From assembly GCA_947449735.1 (NCBI GenBank), contig CANFTB010000023.1:1-64000 (forward strand): a DNA stretch of 64,000 nt, read 5' to 3'. The notes beneath the pieces were generated by a model. That model saw nothing but the letters and a program-made list of their open reading frames with translations. It made no database searches and was not told where the DNA came from. Origin of the DNA: Chthoniobacteraceae bacterium (GTDB lineage Bacteria > Verrucomicrobiota > Verrucomicrobiia > Chthoniobacterales > Chthoniobacteraceae). Shown in pieces: positions 44,201 to 46,110 of this stretch (positions within the stretch are counted from its first letter, which is position 1; every line of letters starts with the position of its first letter). Position numbers and translations under genes: made by a program.

Positions 44201-45922
44201 GGTGCTCAACTGAACCCAGGAAGGAACCGTTTGCCCCGCTGTGATCCCCCATCGAAGCGACCCCATACTGTAAGACGCCGCCCCCTGCACCCCCTGGTCA
44301 TTCAAATCATAAGCGACTCCACCAGCCTGCCCGGGGGCAACCGCCACATCGATCGCGTTGGTGGCCGCCACCGCCCTCACCGAGAGGCCGCCTGTCACCG
44401 AGTGATTTGCTTCGTCGGAAACGACTACCTGCAAATCCACCTGAGCGTTCGCCCAAGACGCCGCCGTCAAAATCCCAGAGGGCGAAAGCGAGATCCCCTG
44501 CGGCAGCGTTTGTCCGGACAAAAGCATCCAGTTCTTCGTGCCAATCAGGCCAGCGGCAGCCGGCAAACTGGCATTGAGGTCCTTCGAAAGCAGGGCAGGT
44601 TCAAATTGCGCGGTATTGATCAAAACAGATGTGGCGAAACCAACGGCGTTGAGCTTCACGATCCCGTAAGACGTCACATTGCTGACAGGCATCCCCGGCA
44701 TCTGATATCCGGACATCGTGCCGACCATCTGCACCACATACTCCTCCGTGAGCGGAGTCGAACCCGCGGGCGGGTTCACGGACAGCACCCCGGACGCGGA
44801 GAGCGTCATCCATTCAGGGAAAGTTGCACCTGCAGGAACCGACCAGGTTTTTCCTGACAGCGATCCCGACATTGGGTTCGCGAGAACAGATTCGCCCAAG
44901 TCCACCGTGGACGGCGAGGACTGGCCGCGGGCCACATTGACCGTCCTGTCAAATGCCGGCGTGAAAGCCGTGTACGCGACGTCCCCTACAAATTGTTTCG
45001 AGGTCGCATCCGTGACCCTGACCGACACATTAGCCGTGAAAGCCATGCCCGCCATCATGTTCGAGGTCAAACTTCCACTCTGCGAAAGATTCAGCATCCC
45101 GCCGGGCGTGAGGATCTCCCAACTCAAGGGCGGAGTCGCCCCCAATCCAGCGGGCAAGTACGCGCGGAGGTCCACCGGCCCGGTCTTGGCGGTGCTGGTG
45201 AAAACCGAGGAGATGAAATCGCTCACGCTCACCATCAACATCCCGGAAGACTTCACGGCCGTCGGGCCATAGTTTCCATCGTACACCTCGACAAAGAGCA
45301 GGGAAGTCGCCCTCGCAGCCCCTTGCGGGGGCTTGGCGCTCGCCCTCCCCTGTGACGAAAAACTGATCCAGGCAGGCAGTTCCTGTCCGGGCACAATGCT
45401 CCAGACGCGCGACGCGGAGGTGCCAGGCAGCGCCGGCCAAACCTGAACCGAGTTCAAGTCCACCTCGCTGTTTGAAGCCTGCCCCGCCAGGGTCGATAGA
45501 ACCGAGCCGAAAGTCGTCGCGACCAGCCGCAGCGTCATGGTTCCGCTCGAGGAATGCCCGGCGCCATCAGTCGCAATGACGGACAACGACAACGAGTCGC
45601 TGGTGTAGGGTGGCGACGGAACAACCGTCAATACCCCGGAAGCATTGAGTGAAATTCCACTCCGCGCAGGGGGTGATGAAAACGCCCAAGTCACCGATCC
45701 AGTCAGGCCGCTGTCGCTGGGGAGCTTTGTGTTCAGGTCAAACGTATTACCTTCCGTTCCCGTAGGATAAGCGGACATCACCACGGTTCCGTCCAGACTG
45801 GCCGCCGCGTGCGCCGGGTTGCCCCCAAGGCATAGAGCTAGGGCGATAAGCACCAGGGCAAGAACGGGCCGAAACCGGTGCCTGAACCCGCCAAAAGGAG
45901 TTAGAAAGTCAAAAGTTGTCAT
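16676..45922 (-). CDS. Giant secreted repeat protein, 9748 aa
   Basis: One uninterrupted 29,247-bp reading frame covers 46% of the window and encodes roughly 1 MDa. The ATG at 45922 is preceded by AAGGGG seven bases upstream. Residues 1-40 are a Sec signal peptide (FRPVLALVLIALALCLGG...AHA-A). About 56 beta-rich repeats of 90-100 aa (residues ~41-5950) alternate between types A and B, with one F5/8C and two PA14 modules inserted inside units. Then come He_PIG domains (~5958-6391), one more repeat, about 31 Ig-like domains (~6491-9557) and a unique C-terminus (~9558-9748). Cysteines are very rare, as expected for an extracellular fibre. I see no LPXTG, PEP-CTERM, dockerin, T9SS tail or autotransporter barrel. 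I infer an adhesin or cell-surface/matrix scaffold; the export and anchoring route is unknown. Confidence 0.93.
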   Translation of the reverse strand: MTTFDFLTPFGGFRHRFRPVLALVLIALALCLGGNPAHAAASLDGTVVMSAYPTGTEGNTFDLNTKLPSDSGLTGSVTWAFSSPPARSGISLNASGVLTVVPSPPYTSDSLSLSVIATDGAGHSSSGTMTLRLVATTFGSVLSTLAGQASNSEVDLNSVQVWPALPGTSASRVWSIVPGQELPAWISFSSQGRASAKPPQGAARATSLLFVEVYDGNYGPTAVKSSGMLMVSVSDFISSVFTSTAKTGPVDLRAYLPAGLGATPPLSWEILTPGGMLNLSQSGSLTSNMMAGMAFTANVSVRVTDATSKQFVGDVAYTAFTPAFDRTVNVARGQSSPSTVDLGESVLANPMSGSLSGKTWSVPAGATFPEWMTLSASGVLSVNPPAGSTPLTEEYVVQMVGTMSGYQMPGMPVSNVTSYGIVKLNAVGFATSVLINTAQFEPALLSKDLNASLPAAAGLIGTKNWMLLSGQTLPQGISLSPSGILTAASWANAQVDLQVVVSDEANHSVTGGLSVRAVAATNAIDVAVAPGQAGGVAYDLNDQGVQGAASYSMGSLRWGITAGQTVPSWVQLSTSGRLTMNAPSGSFADPTELVVQSLDTGNQMASSTYYRMVIRPVAFTGALVGNSYKMGGMILDLSRLLPASAGLVAPFTWQKLASLPLGMGMDIGSVSPQGLLTVPGYSSGSSLVNVSVSDDAGHTATGCISVKAVMPAFSAALSVLKGGQTASTLDLETLAPSSNYYPGMGQTSSRVYSFSAGQTVPEWLTVSSAGVVSVLVPADFAGGTAELIIEFSGGSGMSTGKQYASLSVNTVDFRASLIGDLYSANGLSVDLNARLPSGSALTAPVSWSFASSPAPWGVNLSSAGTLSVYSNIGSADVGVVATDSTGKQVTGAVSITAFNGLFTRSVNLTKGSSTLVTLDFNSLGEVQNTWSVPSIVANRNWAFVPGQTIPGWLTLTSGGTLTAAPSSGESVGSGKYYVQVTDKTSTGSMGTKAFGTVSLNALDFGAALVLDANQPSGFGLDLNAKLPANSGLASPINWSFSNDSGAYIPWYLTLSSSGTLNVNQGMSVDQTVLVQAMDDSGSGKTIQGSVRVLSVYPSFSTAQSVVAGQSSAVVKNLNGSAGYMVGGTDLTRIWKLVEGQDVPAWLSLTQGGSLTLSPPAGTPAATRDYIVSVVDGSAAYPYTYYGKVTVPVIAFSTAMFFDQNQSSGAVDLNSRVPANSGLSGTLTWSFVSGGGTSVPWYISLSASGGLTVTPGFAVDQAVLVQAVDGSGKSVVGSLQLRSFYMSLSASQSVVPGQTSASVLNLNTIPSGIGGSASTRVWSFVEGQSIPAWLTLSEGGVLSASPGSGTPTGKRDYVVAVLDTSNPNAQLAYGRITETVTGFTSELSADVSAVSDSSPASVDLSSLVSSLPGFETVRNWSIASGQESYLTTGLSLSPAGVLSAGSYVMSGIRDVLVQVDNGAGQTLVGKVALNLFYPMLVPVASVIGAESATTVNLETIPSMPPPMGTRTWSVPSGFGVLPRGVTLDSTGKVTLPAVSEVNAGARFFYVSYTQAMPGMNSSYVSMVKVAWVGAHFAVDLNGETQPAGGVGLNLGNAVPAGAGLSGAVNWSFSTWQNAQMLSSSWTLNPSGSLIWSTYYNFGVSTGTVVVEGTDSNWKKVYGLVNYKLVTPTFNRSLSAMAGQSEAATLDVASGNQMSMPGMTSAWSFYGDTASVPSWVSMTSAGVLSVQPTAGAASGVYRLYVGSSQIAGMPASILGSVDVTVTGGSAVLLNGALVNRGSTQVRVGSTTGLYVGMPVSGTGIALGTKITAIDGTTGVTLSAAATSSATGVALVASQSETGPPATVSFTGEMLADIGLQGASQLDLNTLLTDSPELTGTKVWAISPGQNLPSWVSVSEAGSLSIQAPAGTKSETKDLLVQVTAGGTTLTGQVNVDFVTFRVNLIGDANQQGGLSFTLDGALSSAEALVGTKTWSLVRATEADLDGVTLSSEGVVAVPQGTALSKKFAVKVQDVNQHSVLLGVSLSAYSLSFSAQLAALPGQSAAAVLNLNSLAWSVPGWEGSRTWSFVDAQAVPQWVTLTGTGSLSLAPPVGTPEETSEYFVKVVDSSNSGLGPWYAKVNATVLSFGAAFSVDLGAISESSPASLDLTPQASGVAGFETVRNWSIASGQESYLTMGLSLSPSGLLSVGTSAQMGTRDVLVQVDNGNGSTLMGKVALNLFRPTIVPLASLIGVGEGTTVDLETLSSMPPLPGTGSSRAWSVPSDLGILPRGVTVSSAGKLILPAVTAANAGTRFFYLSYTQTMPGMTTSYSSIVKVAWIGAHFTTDLLGETQGGAAVLDLAAAVPASAGLSGAANWGFSSWQDQWALSSWTLNSGGTLTWSSLYSFGVSSGTVVLEGVDASAKKVYGLVNYKLVSPSFNKALSATAGQAAATTLDVASGNQMGMPGMTSVWSFYGDTASLPSWVSMTTAGVLSVQPTAGAASGVYRFYVGSAPTAGMSPFTLGSVDVTVTGGSGVLLNGAVVTRGSTQLRVGSTTGLYLGMPVSGTGIASGTKITAISGTTGVTLSTAATASATGVSLSAQILPPPTPVISGALALNALVGKPFSYQIVASNTPTVYSATGLPRGVTLNTTSGLISGSVDTTGLYDVTIGAENGSGKATGSLRLSVSLMDFSFTGALSAAPGQGRSLDLNAIPSLPVSGSSDRHTWTFADGQQLPAWLTLSSAGVLSAAPPGGTAKLSQDVYVQVTRVGAGSALPTTAGKISVSCVDFTGALLGNASKAGGYSASVAGFLPASLGASGTLTWSGSTADGSVSVSSNGLLTVNSSLPLSTEVPVVATDSAGKAFLGRIAVQTVLPGFERTVHVAPGQSDTTVMNLCEDGFYGFGNSRSRVWAMASGQSVPSWMSVTSGGLLSLRPSATASGFDGDYLVELTDRSLPLAKVYGLVKVQSTAFALMFTGNSNPSGGVKFALKDSLPANLGLSGALTFAYTPGQTTPEAGLSPDGTVTMYQNWQVRGWELPITVTDASGRSVSGWVMFNVVNAPSMVTLNVLPGQSGGVAYSLSQNNFYGYSSNYVFQLLAGQSLPEWIQVSEKGLLSVQPPLGAQYSGGNCIVEVFDANAQNPSKTYRTVTLKAVGATGDFHVNLLSDASSSDALTVDLNNKIPASLGLSGKINWTSYAPGLKGEYYSGADFKTQVLTRQDGAVDFNWGGGSPDPSMSGDWFSVRWTGTLTPSVTDTYTFRGLADDGFTVWLDGTQIVSGNSDSSGIRLVAGTPHTIKVEFIEYGGLAYCQLFWRSATMSEQVVPLRVLTQPLEGVTLSDAGSLTISAGSAALREFYVVATDAGGKKATGDVVANTFSPAYTRVVNAMTGQATATVVDLAGMDDLPGAWSFALGQEVPSWISLSNAGVLTLQPPATVVTPQKFFVEAMGVQGTLRRTALIVTPVGALGRLTGAAMTAARTVDLNALLPANSGLSGTASWSVLNGAGGAATVSGAGILSVPAGVAQQELTLVAKDSLNKTFALGYTVGLVSSSFENQLYALAGQSGASIVDLNRSLGTLSGGRRTWGFKAGQQIPSWLTLDAMSGTLAAAPPAGTPAGAQNYLVEVYDADSSEFPVAKKMGSVSVGVTAFRTSVAWTREATLNVDLTSKLTANSGLGTGVTWSLGTPASGAGVSVSSSGTFTAVNTTSLQQDFLVKAVDSTGKAVLGSVFVNAPSINNSVILPAVVAAAGGSLADLNIVPGISLGYPAGTRQWAPSAGTTLPSWMTLSASGVVTFSPAATDSDAVVFVDQTWIDTANSFQKVTIALRCVVSGFNIPLTNDYNLSASIDLKTKLPSGTGLGSGVVWSFAPTSVITTPTWATLTSAGSFTVSRYQSFAGPVLVKGVDSANKTVVGAVYVNSVNPNGRAQLSAEAGFGPVTYDLNSTQDLPISGTNRVWSPAYGQELPGWISLTSSGQLTLNPSASDTSATVLLDEAYRDANGNGGVQRVFIQCNVVAFNASIAGAYDVPADRTLDLTTELPSDSGLNSELTWSFVDSSNYTVPSWLTLSTNGLLTVPQNRSWLGTVLVRAVDSANKSVIGSVLVNTPSVNGRVVLGALVDQSGGTVINLNTVSTLGQYATPLTRRWTASKGQDLPSWVQLSPNGTFTLSPTSSSSASSILVDQTWVDAGGAPGRVTYELKLAPSSFRIAVAGDNWGENLTADLNQRLPAGLALGSGATWSFVQTPGVTIDTRISLSAQGVLSLPAYNYISQEVAVKVVDSTGRTLNGTVSVWAYNVNGYSLVTALVGQEGGTEVDLNTVTGMPLWGGASNRTWALNLSQSFPSWIQMTSAGVVRMTPSVGDQPVVLVLDQGYRDWAGNAQVTKVQVAFYPTVFSRSVVGDNWMGIQYTEDLKTKLPASAGLNGSVTWSSPTIRGVDNTSYISMDAGGTLTLWWYNWIKKDFVVRAVDSTGKTVYGQIRANMMYINGSGVATVEAGRAGGTVVDLNALPDIPLAGVASSRTWKSVFAQTLPSWASLSASGQLTLSPSATDAPVTLFFQQDGVNASGAAQTYLIKVACGGVSFRGNLVGDNWLGQQINGNLSREFGSSLGLSGDVTWAAETPAWMNWNGSVWLNPDGFYWLGGWADFRNEFFVKATDSKGNFVRGSVRVNGTYPRGNATLIASVSKTGTAFDLNSTVELPLAGLAGTQKWSPAFAQVMPSWATLTEAGVLTLNPAATDAPQTLFLKETGLTDSNGNTVTYTVKVTCGGTVFSSPFFGDNWSGVQLTKDLSALLPATAGLGSGVTWSLVTPSGGQAPDWRFNLSAEGVLSLSQYQAIQQDVFVLATDAAGKKAFGVVRVNTPHIDNGATLSASISGTTGTVLNLNDVPNVGMSGLVGSRVWSLTPGQALPSWLTLSSSGSLTARPVSGTKPATLYFDQVGRIADGTSQRSTIKVTVNPLSIPTAAELFVDMQEFTSGTKVFDLNPMASDLPALAGARTWAITQGQDSAVTSGLTLSAAGEVTVSTGVSSGQLRNLFVEVTNASGAKFTGKVVLNFVNATNLAANAPLGQTQGTSVNLRTLTANEWGAGFFSWSLSPGSPDLPAGASLNASTGELRFPAATAANLGIKPVYVDLNYKDIYGAISSRTYRVNWNVVNLVKSQFVDWGYQAGISVDLPELLADDAGLSGSLTWEYVSGQRADFLSQWNLSSGGFLSVPQSRAFGTAVVKVTDSSKGTPKTMLAAVELVGSSNIWLEPGLSVTAGQTSPTTLNLSNWWPMSAEYSATWSLVGSINMPTEGFSIGSTGMVSATLPSTVPSGRGFVFYNQTYNELLPAGSPEGTQPAIRYRTARISTVVTGGTGVNLASSSVRADSAIVSVSSTTGLSAGMSISGSGLFPGTVIKSVNGSNSLTLSKPARYTSSGVQLLAMPAWTAPSTLLFSGNILADVGASTAVATDLNTLVQANAALKGTKSWSFSSGQDLPWWMGVSSTGTFSLQPPAWETSSVTDVYFDVTDASGVKGSGKLTVNVLEPMFAPLIPVLLGKSTPTVLDLAPLAASFTSGPNYALNKAARQSSEYGPASRAVDGNTDGQWNGGSVTHTEGQQGAWWEVDLGVEQDIQKVVLWNRMDMAPERLSDYWVVVSKQPFAKVASDAVPSTLVDGETWKKRINVMPNPSYSIDTQGARGRYVRVQLAGNNYLSLAEVQVLGTPALSWSLVSGQTLPSWVSLSDKGVLSVQPPATEASRLMPIYARVDDGSSVYDVKVTCGLANFETTLLTDLNDESKVRVDLASKIPVSAGLTRPVAWSIAAAYDPQRKNGIKGEYYSGTDFGTLLLTRVDSSVSFDWGYEAPDPLVPADSFSVRWTGLLVPKYTESYNFSAWVDDKIRVWVGGVLVYDPWVTGANIPVSLVAGVPTDVLAEFIEYGGAASCRLRWRSASQSEETIPTDCYLLPSVSLNLASTGVLQTVPGVSGKLNVMLQATDPAGKSVLGSVYVEVQGPLGPPVIDSATSVTARVRDAFTYTISASNFPTRFSATRLPSGLTLDTVSGVISGTPLVAGTSIATLGAVSTVGTGTSQLTFNVLPALPVITSTLSATAYLNKAFSYQVSTDVAVSGYGAEGVPSWLSFDAGKGTLSGTPTVLGSHTLNLSVLSSSGTGRATLAITVKTPKPEFTGVPASGILSARGNLDAPFTYQITADNIPTSFAVDALPSGLELDTKTGLISGIPLAVRLSTVQVSAINAGGEATVDLAIDIRVPAPSFKEGLSQSLVVGDAFLYQLTASYDPYRFNAPGTSNGASLPEGLTLNPSNGLISGVVQTSGTYAVAVEATNDGGTGAGLLTLNVLPPRPVITSPLQFTGVKGASLSPAYAITANGSPTSVFVDGALPPGTTVSNGTIFGTPSAKGLYQIRIAATNPSGTSYSTVLLKVEPATLPAFSSSMSVIAGDSPLTAPTRTIKDLKLAAPAELVAPVKWAFASVPLESWIQLSSDGVLKLLVPDSETDSIKRISVLAVDAEGTKAPGVVDIAVAKLLPPASNLALVQSPAGALALGATASLTLVEPPAGVTYQWRRNGVPLVEGSSASGVNSGTLRLTVSSLDQLGKYDALLSNAATRETGPVKTLSQEIRLSKIPVELATPLASVTVLKGKSLQWSGFSVSGDDLKYSWSRAVGGLPTSVSTAASSTLTIPAVALVDSGIYQVKGYNEFSGVEFTSVTSSATLKVLDTISIKKSPADVGPLKPGASATFQVEATGGDPSVEGGGLRFQWFIDGSPATGGISARVSGGTAYSTLTMSSVSGDDSGSKISVRVFQRDPDTQAVLESVSPQNAATLTVFQPVQLTKDLENLSVDLGSPVSLSVGVAVSSGSVAYQWTKNGAALDGKTQPTLSFTAAESSAGAYSVAVTNGAGSLTSATAALSVRMPASIVSQPSSKTVNRLSSVRFRVEAAGYAPLKYQWRKDGVPLQDGGQVSGAKTEQLTIASADAVNEGDYEVQVSNGVGTPAISSPASLTVSNDVKILTNPADLSLKAGTSSTFTVSAEGKSLRYQWRRNGVEIKGASAPSLTVKPTLEADSADYDVLISSGPLTVASQSARLEVYENVRITEQPKSSLELIPVEGSDPAAASYMFRVVAASKGDATYQWYKNGAVMAGNTGASLTVDVTDLTTADRYKVKVTSTKQAGTLLQLGSEMSAEVQAALMRPVSIVNTPSAQVSQTVFAGAGASMSVTAEGGGKLVYQWQRERGGRWSSIPGAASASLSLSDLLVSDAGTYRVTVSNERGSQSRDFSLTVLEKNIITDNPRNQAVNPLNTAVLKVAATGKNVTYQWRRGGALLQNSDRIEGANSPVLRISDVESGDAGFYDVVVSHAYGVSVSTSAELRLNEAVKIETQPAAPTLIEGGKATLVVKASGTLDLDHASGVPSLHYVWRRNGVPLNVLNDVRDRPVFSILNANATDHSGIYDVIVSNIVGNVPSKPVTVNVLTKVEIISHPASLSVSRGEGAVFSVLASGSPQIASGKLKYQWYFDKTALVDVLGKISGAATDTLLIASADPGSAISDGSNGKYWVLVSNDVNSAASTPALLTVLSPPFITKQPETLVVNPGDGARFSVLAKGTPPLSYEWYKLVEGETVGERLTLASASTAELILENVQERAAYWAVVRNVYGGTPGLDTSLRADLTLIEDLKITEEADSSSGSVSGALAGESLNGTSLPPAQLPKKRGETAEIAFTLKIADQAGVVIGYRWRKNGVPLSDSVAGRVTGSDTKILTISNLDLTDAGLYDLVISKYSGGAEKSRLVTKATVLTIQPRPVISGLADTLSRPGTRVFFNPTVVSGGTPASLKFRWFKNGSLLATATRTFEILSVSATDAGTYAFEAEDDNDTIAGRVEIKLSVASPLSVEALPEVLERDIRSRIIFEAKTSSNAADGVLRYQWRYNSVAIRGATRSTFELPSLTLAQAGFYDVVVSNNFERVASTSCEVKPQSLWKILQHPAPYLTVNPNSPIKLEVKLNRTDKVAYQWIKGIGRGAQMLAGQTSSTLLIPSSSISDEGFYMVLVTTPIGRMSSAMARVIVNKPVEITQHPNSQTCKPGDPVTFTVKATGTGPLKYQWYHDGVAISGATRDQLSLSTVSYLDSGAYTVGVSNLVTSELLSSAATLLVDIPVSIVKQPLDQRVEQGSQVTLSAEVSGPGSISYQWRRYGVEISGGSGVLSPTDSKVIRLVRNNVSVVDSGLFDLVVSNTVNGRTVGTTASRKALLQVLEPPRILVPPVNESVATSGLVNRSAKFRIVATGTGPLIYSWTKAGQPDLELSRTDTLEIPEATASSLGDYTVTVMGPSGSSVFATVVLASEAASAVDVFSLQPVSVVGIEGAEAKPIVLTAAVKTGYRISGWQRRITSGGTLQSGSLSGGGTLTLAAPKESDSGVYWAVALPDPSTGAADEPSYLSTPANVFVNVSDPLYKAGFRTSPEWGKWDRVWSGPAEQNAWLTTEQGVRWSQQNYFVPEGGSAAFRVFPIGDGLTVKWIRTVTAVGSGTAPVTNEVPGETGLTLTLRNLKAADGSNTTTRIAYTAVVMVPDGQGGVVARQSVPFTLYVLPLPVITDQPLAMQLTYPARAAGPADNAVLSIGGIFTNDTHFQWFFRQKGSEYWVPVPGGSAGSATGSAYYINGVRKMDEGDYRVEITNTVGAITSDSGYVKVLDPVAVSLVPTVNAGTAVVTEVDPGDTLTLTANVGDARETGSLSDGSAFTFYSSRYERGPYAVLAGTSSAGRSVVITPGTCSISGILESDELYYKVSTIGKVNGVVESVPVKVKVHDPVGFAAGTTISSLGLAQGDALRLKVAATGYNPVYKWYRKPSASSPASAWTLLSQTGPELVIPAVTAGASGSYGVEISNDFSRANAAGVVSFAKGTAAPAVNAREVARVAVKAPPAAKLAGASGNETIPVTATQDSLLTLTAQVSDLSGTSVRYQWRKDGVALAGEAGTVLVMASEEPAALTLTRLKAAASDAGRYDILVSNSFGVSQSNPAQVTVNLKPVIGVQPQPVLSSEKGTAAFRVEATGSGTLSYAWSRMLDDGMNTWRTVGGNEPTLILKDLKSGDDLAQIKVEVTGAGGVVTSNVVGLRVVTPTDVIIVTQPNSGASLTLKTTDSNVKLVAVADELKAAATLNYVWRLNGIPLLPLGTKLTSQRVTDPTKAEYGKFIIQHVISQVTNSSDGVYDVLVDNGAVFATSAGVQVTVDPFIEGAVDIPTKVSPGDGVRMQVKVRGAATAAPGAFSYKWFKDGAQVSDGAGVTGSATAILAIEGVTPAQEGAYSVRVTSPTGGQTTSSPVTMEVASPVVITTQPSIAGPVKAGTSANRFTLSVVASGGAPITYQWLKNGAPITAGTVSSSTGPSVVTGGSSASLSVSNVGVADAGIYQVKVSNNSSFAMSDLVTVAVDEALGVKIISPSKVSRGDSVNLIADVSGTGEITLQWCKNGATIQGGTSSQLRINAADSSDNGNYTVVATNVSTQETKTSEPVTLDVVMIPLIKVHPVSRTVSSGPVVFSVVVNSSSTPHYKWLRDGSVVGTDSPYLKLMSPLQSGVYTVEIRNDANSGLDDAPVVTSAMLTVLGSSESAPPVVNAGSDGTTSAFTAWWVYWVSGKHLNGSSSPESRSGYWITERASEMVGGKRVVSKGRSAWLLDSVSPAPPLTLEKVDGWLPADQTIQDASASERSEFSVLAERVPGLDQPVSFTLAGRVQTAGDASIYGAPELMSGAYDLGSGTDDDLNVDLVWDAEQVLLLGGDVDFERVKSTLITNLQAEAASLPGE
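17270..26450 (-). repeat. Array of ~31 Ig-like domains in giant protein
   Basis: About 31 units of 90-110 aa follow the pattern 'I..QP....V..G....L.V.A.G...L.YQWRRNG..L.G.......L.I..V...D.G.Y.V.VSN..G'. The Trp of YQW is nearly invariant, as in bacterial I-set-like immunoglobulin domains, while the two disulfide cysteines of classical Ig folds are absent. The last third is more divergent: some units have KWIR, FQWFF or YKWYR. This is the C-terminal third of the protein. Confidence 0.85.
26740..28050 (-). repeat. Five He_PIG domains in giant protein
   Basis: Five consecutive putative-Ig (He_PIG) units of about 85-90 aa are marked by F.Y.I.A...PT.F.A..LP.GL.L...TG.ISG.P...G...V. Examples are LPSGLTLDTVSGVISGTP and LPEGLTLNPSNGLISG. 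They separate the A/B repeat array from the Ig array. A single extra He_PIG unit lies alone at about 37920-38180, directly after duplication copy 2. Confidence 0.85.
28190..28582 (-). other. PA14 module 2 inside an A repeat
   Basis: Residues about 5781-5911 form a PA14 domain. It starts GIKGEYYSGTDFGTLLLTR, continues FSVRWTGLLVPKYTESYNF, then WVDDKIRVWVGGVLVYD and a final AASCRLRWRS strand. PA14 domains usually bind carbohydrate. The flanking A-type repeat is split: its PVAWSIAA strand precedes the module, and SLNLASTGVLQ follows it. Confidence 0.9.
28905..29355 (-). other. F5/8 type C (discoidin) module inside a B repeat
   Basis: Residues about 5524-5673 read as an F5/8C domain. It starts NYALNKAARQSSEYG, has ASRAVDGNTDGQWN, then WWEVDLGVEQDIQKVVLWNR and a closing GRYVRVQLAGNNYLSLAEVQ. 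This family commonly binds sugars or lipids. It interrupts a B-type repeat just before that unit's Trp strand, which resumes as ALSWSLVSGQTLPSWVSL. Confidence 0.92.
29740..31120 (-). repeat. Diverged third copy of the internal duplication
   Basis: The protein encoded here follows copies 1 and 2 unit by unit (ELFVDMQEF, then GARTWAITQGQ, KVVLNFVNA, LPAGASLNASTG, and the GLSAGMSISGSGL module), but identity is much lower. The unit that follows it (GNILADVGAS) matches the unit after copy 1 (GEMLADIGLQ), so the ancestral block was probably longer than 1.37 kb. Confidence 0.65.
31140..33390 (-). repeat. Four-fold A+B pair array, ~564-bp period
   Basis: Four consecutive A units begin with a G-D-N-W motif. 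The reverse-complement codons for DNW start at 33361, 32801, 32237 and 31673, so the spacings are 560, 564 and 564 bp (188 codons). The B units between them share a V/LDQ..RD or equivalent segment. The regular spacing suggests local tandem amplification of one A+B pair. Confidence 0.8.
36015..36400 (-). other. PA14 module 1 inside an A repeat
   Basis: Residues about 3175-3303 form a PA14 domain. It starts GLKGEYYSGADFKTQVLTR, then FSVRWTGTLTPSVTDTYTF, GLADDGFTVWLDGTQIV and a closing LAYCQLFWRS. The flanking A unit has its KINWTSYAP strand before the module, and GVTLSDAGSLTI after it. Its placement matches that of PA14 module 2, about 2600 residues away. Confidence 0.9.
38185..39552 (-). repeat. 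Internal duplication, copy 2
   Basis: About 1.37 kb (four A/B units plus a terminal GSTTGLYLGMPVSGTGI module) is closely similar at protein and DNA level to 40415-41780. Over the roughly 54 bp encoding GFETVRNWSIASGQES and flanks, I count three mismatches. It is followed by a lone He_PIG domain. Confidence 0.9.
40415..41780 (-). repeat. Internal duplication, copy 1
   Basis: This is the partner of 38185-39552, displaced by about 2.23 kb. The shared protein landmarks in order are ETVRNWSIASGQESYLT, RDVLVQVDNG, LPRGVT, KVYGLVNYKLV, DVASGNQM, MPGMTS, WSFYGDTAS, VLSVQPTAGAASGVYR and KITAI-GTTGVTLS. Units before the two copies also resemble each other, so the event may have involved the full 2.2 kb. 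Confidence 0.9.
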
Positions 45923-46110
45923 GTGTGGGCCCCTTGAAATACACAGAGGCTGCGCCTTTCAGAGCAGGAAACACGCCATTTCAGGGACAACGCCTGTAGA
46001 AGCGCCGCTGGAACCAGAACAGCCTCCCGCCTACGGCCGGATTACACTTGCCATACACAATCCCAGCTTATAGTTTGGCCCCTAACTGTCAGCTACCGTA
46101 CAAGAGCCAC
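45923..46110. promoter_or_regulatory. divergent promoter region, giant gene / marR
   Basis: This 188-bp gap must hold the promoters for the giant gene (leftward) and the marR-efflux operon (rightward). Rightward, TTGCCA (46048-46053) and TATAGT (46069-46074) are 15 bp apart, slightly short but plausible. Leftward, the same AT-rich patch reads TATAAG, so the two promoters may overlap. The MarR protein may bind here and affect both sides, which is inference. Confidence 0.3.

Larger units (their letters stand above)
28170..45800 (-). repeat. ~56 alternating A/B repeats in giant protein
   Basis: Reading the protein in order I count about 56 units of 85-105 aa. Type A follows 'F...L.GD......DLN..LP...GL...V.WS.......LS..G.L.V......VLV.A.DS.GK.V.G.V'. 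Type B follows 'V..GQ....V.DLN.......G....W....GQ.LPSW.TLS..G.L...P........V...D.......V'. They alternate A-B-A-B over most of the array, so the true period is a pair of about 190 aa. Both look like variants of the cadherin/He_PIG type beta-sandwich. I do not recognise the pair as a named family. Confidence 0.8.
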
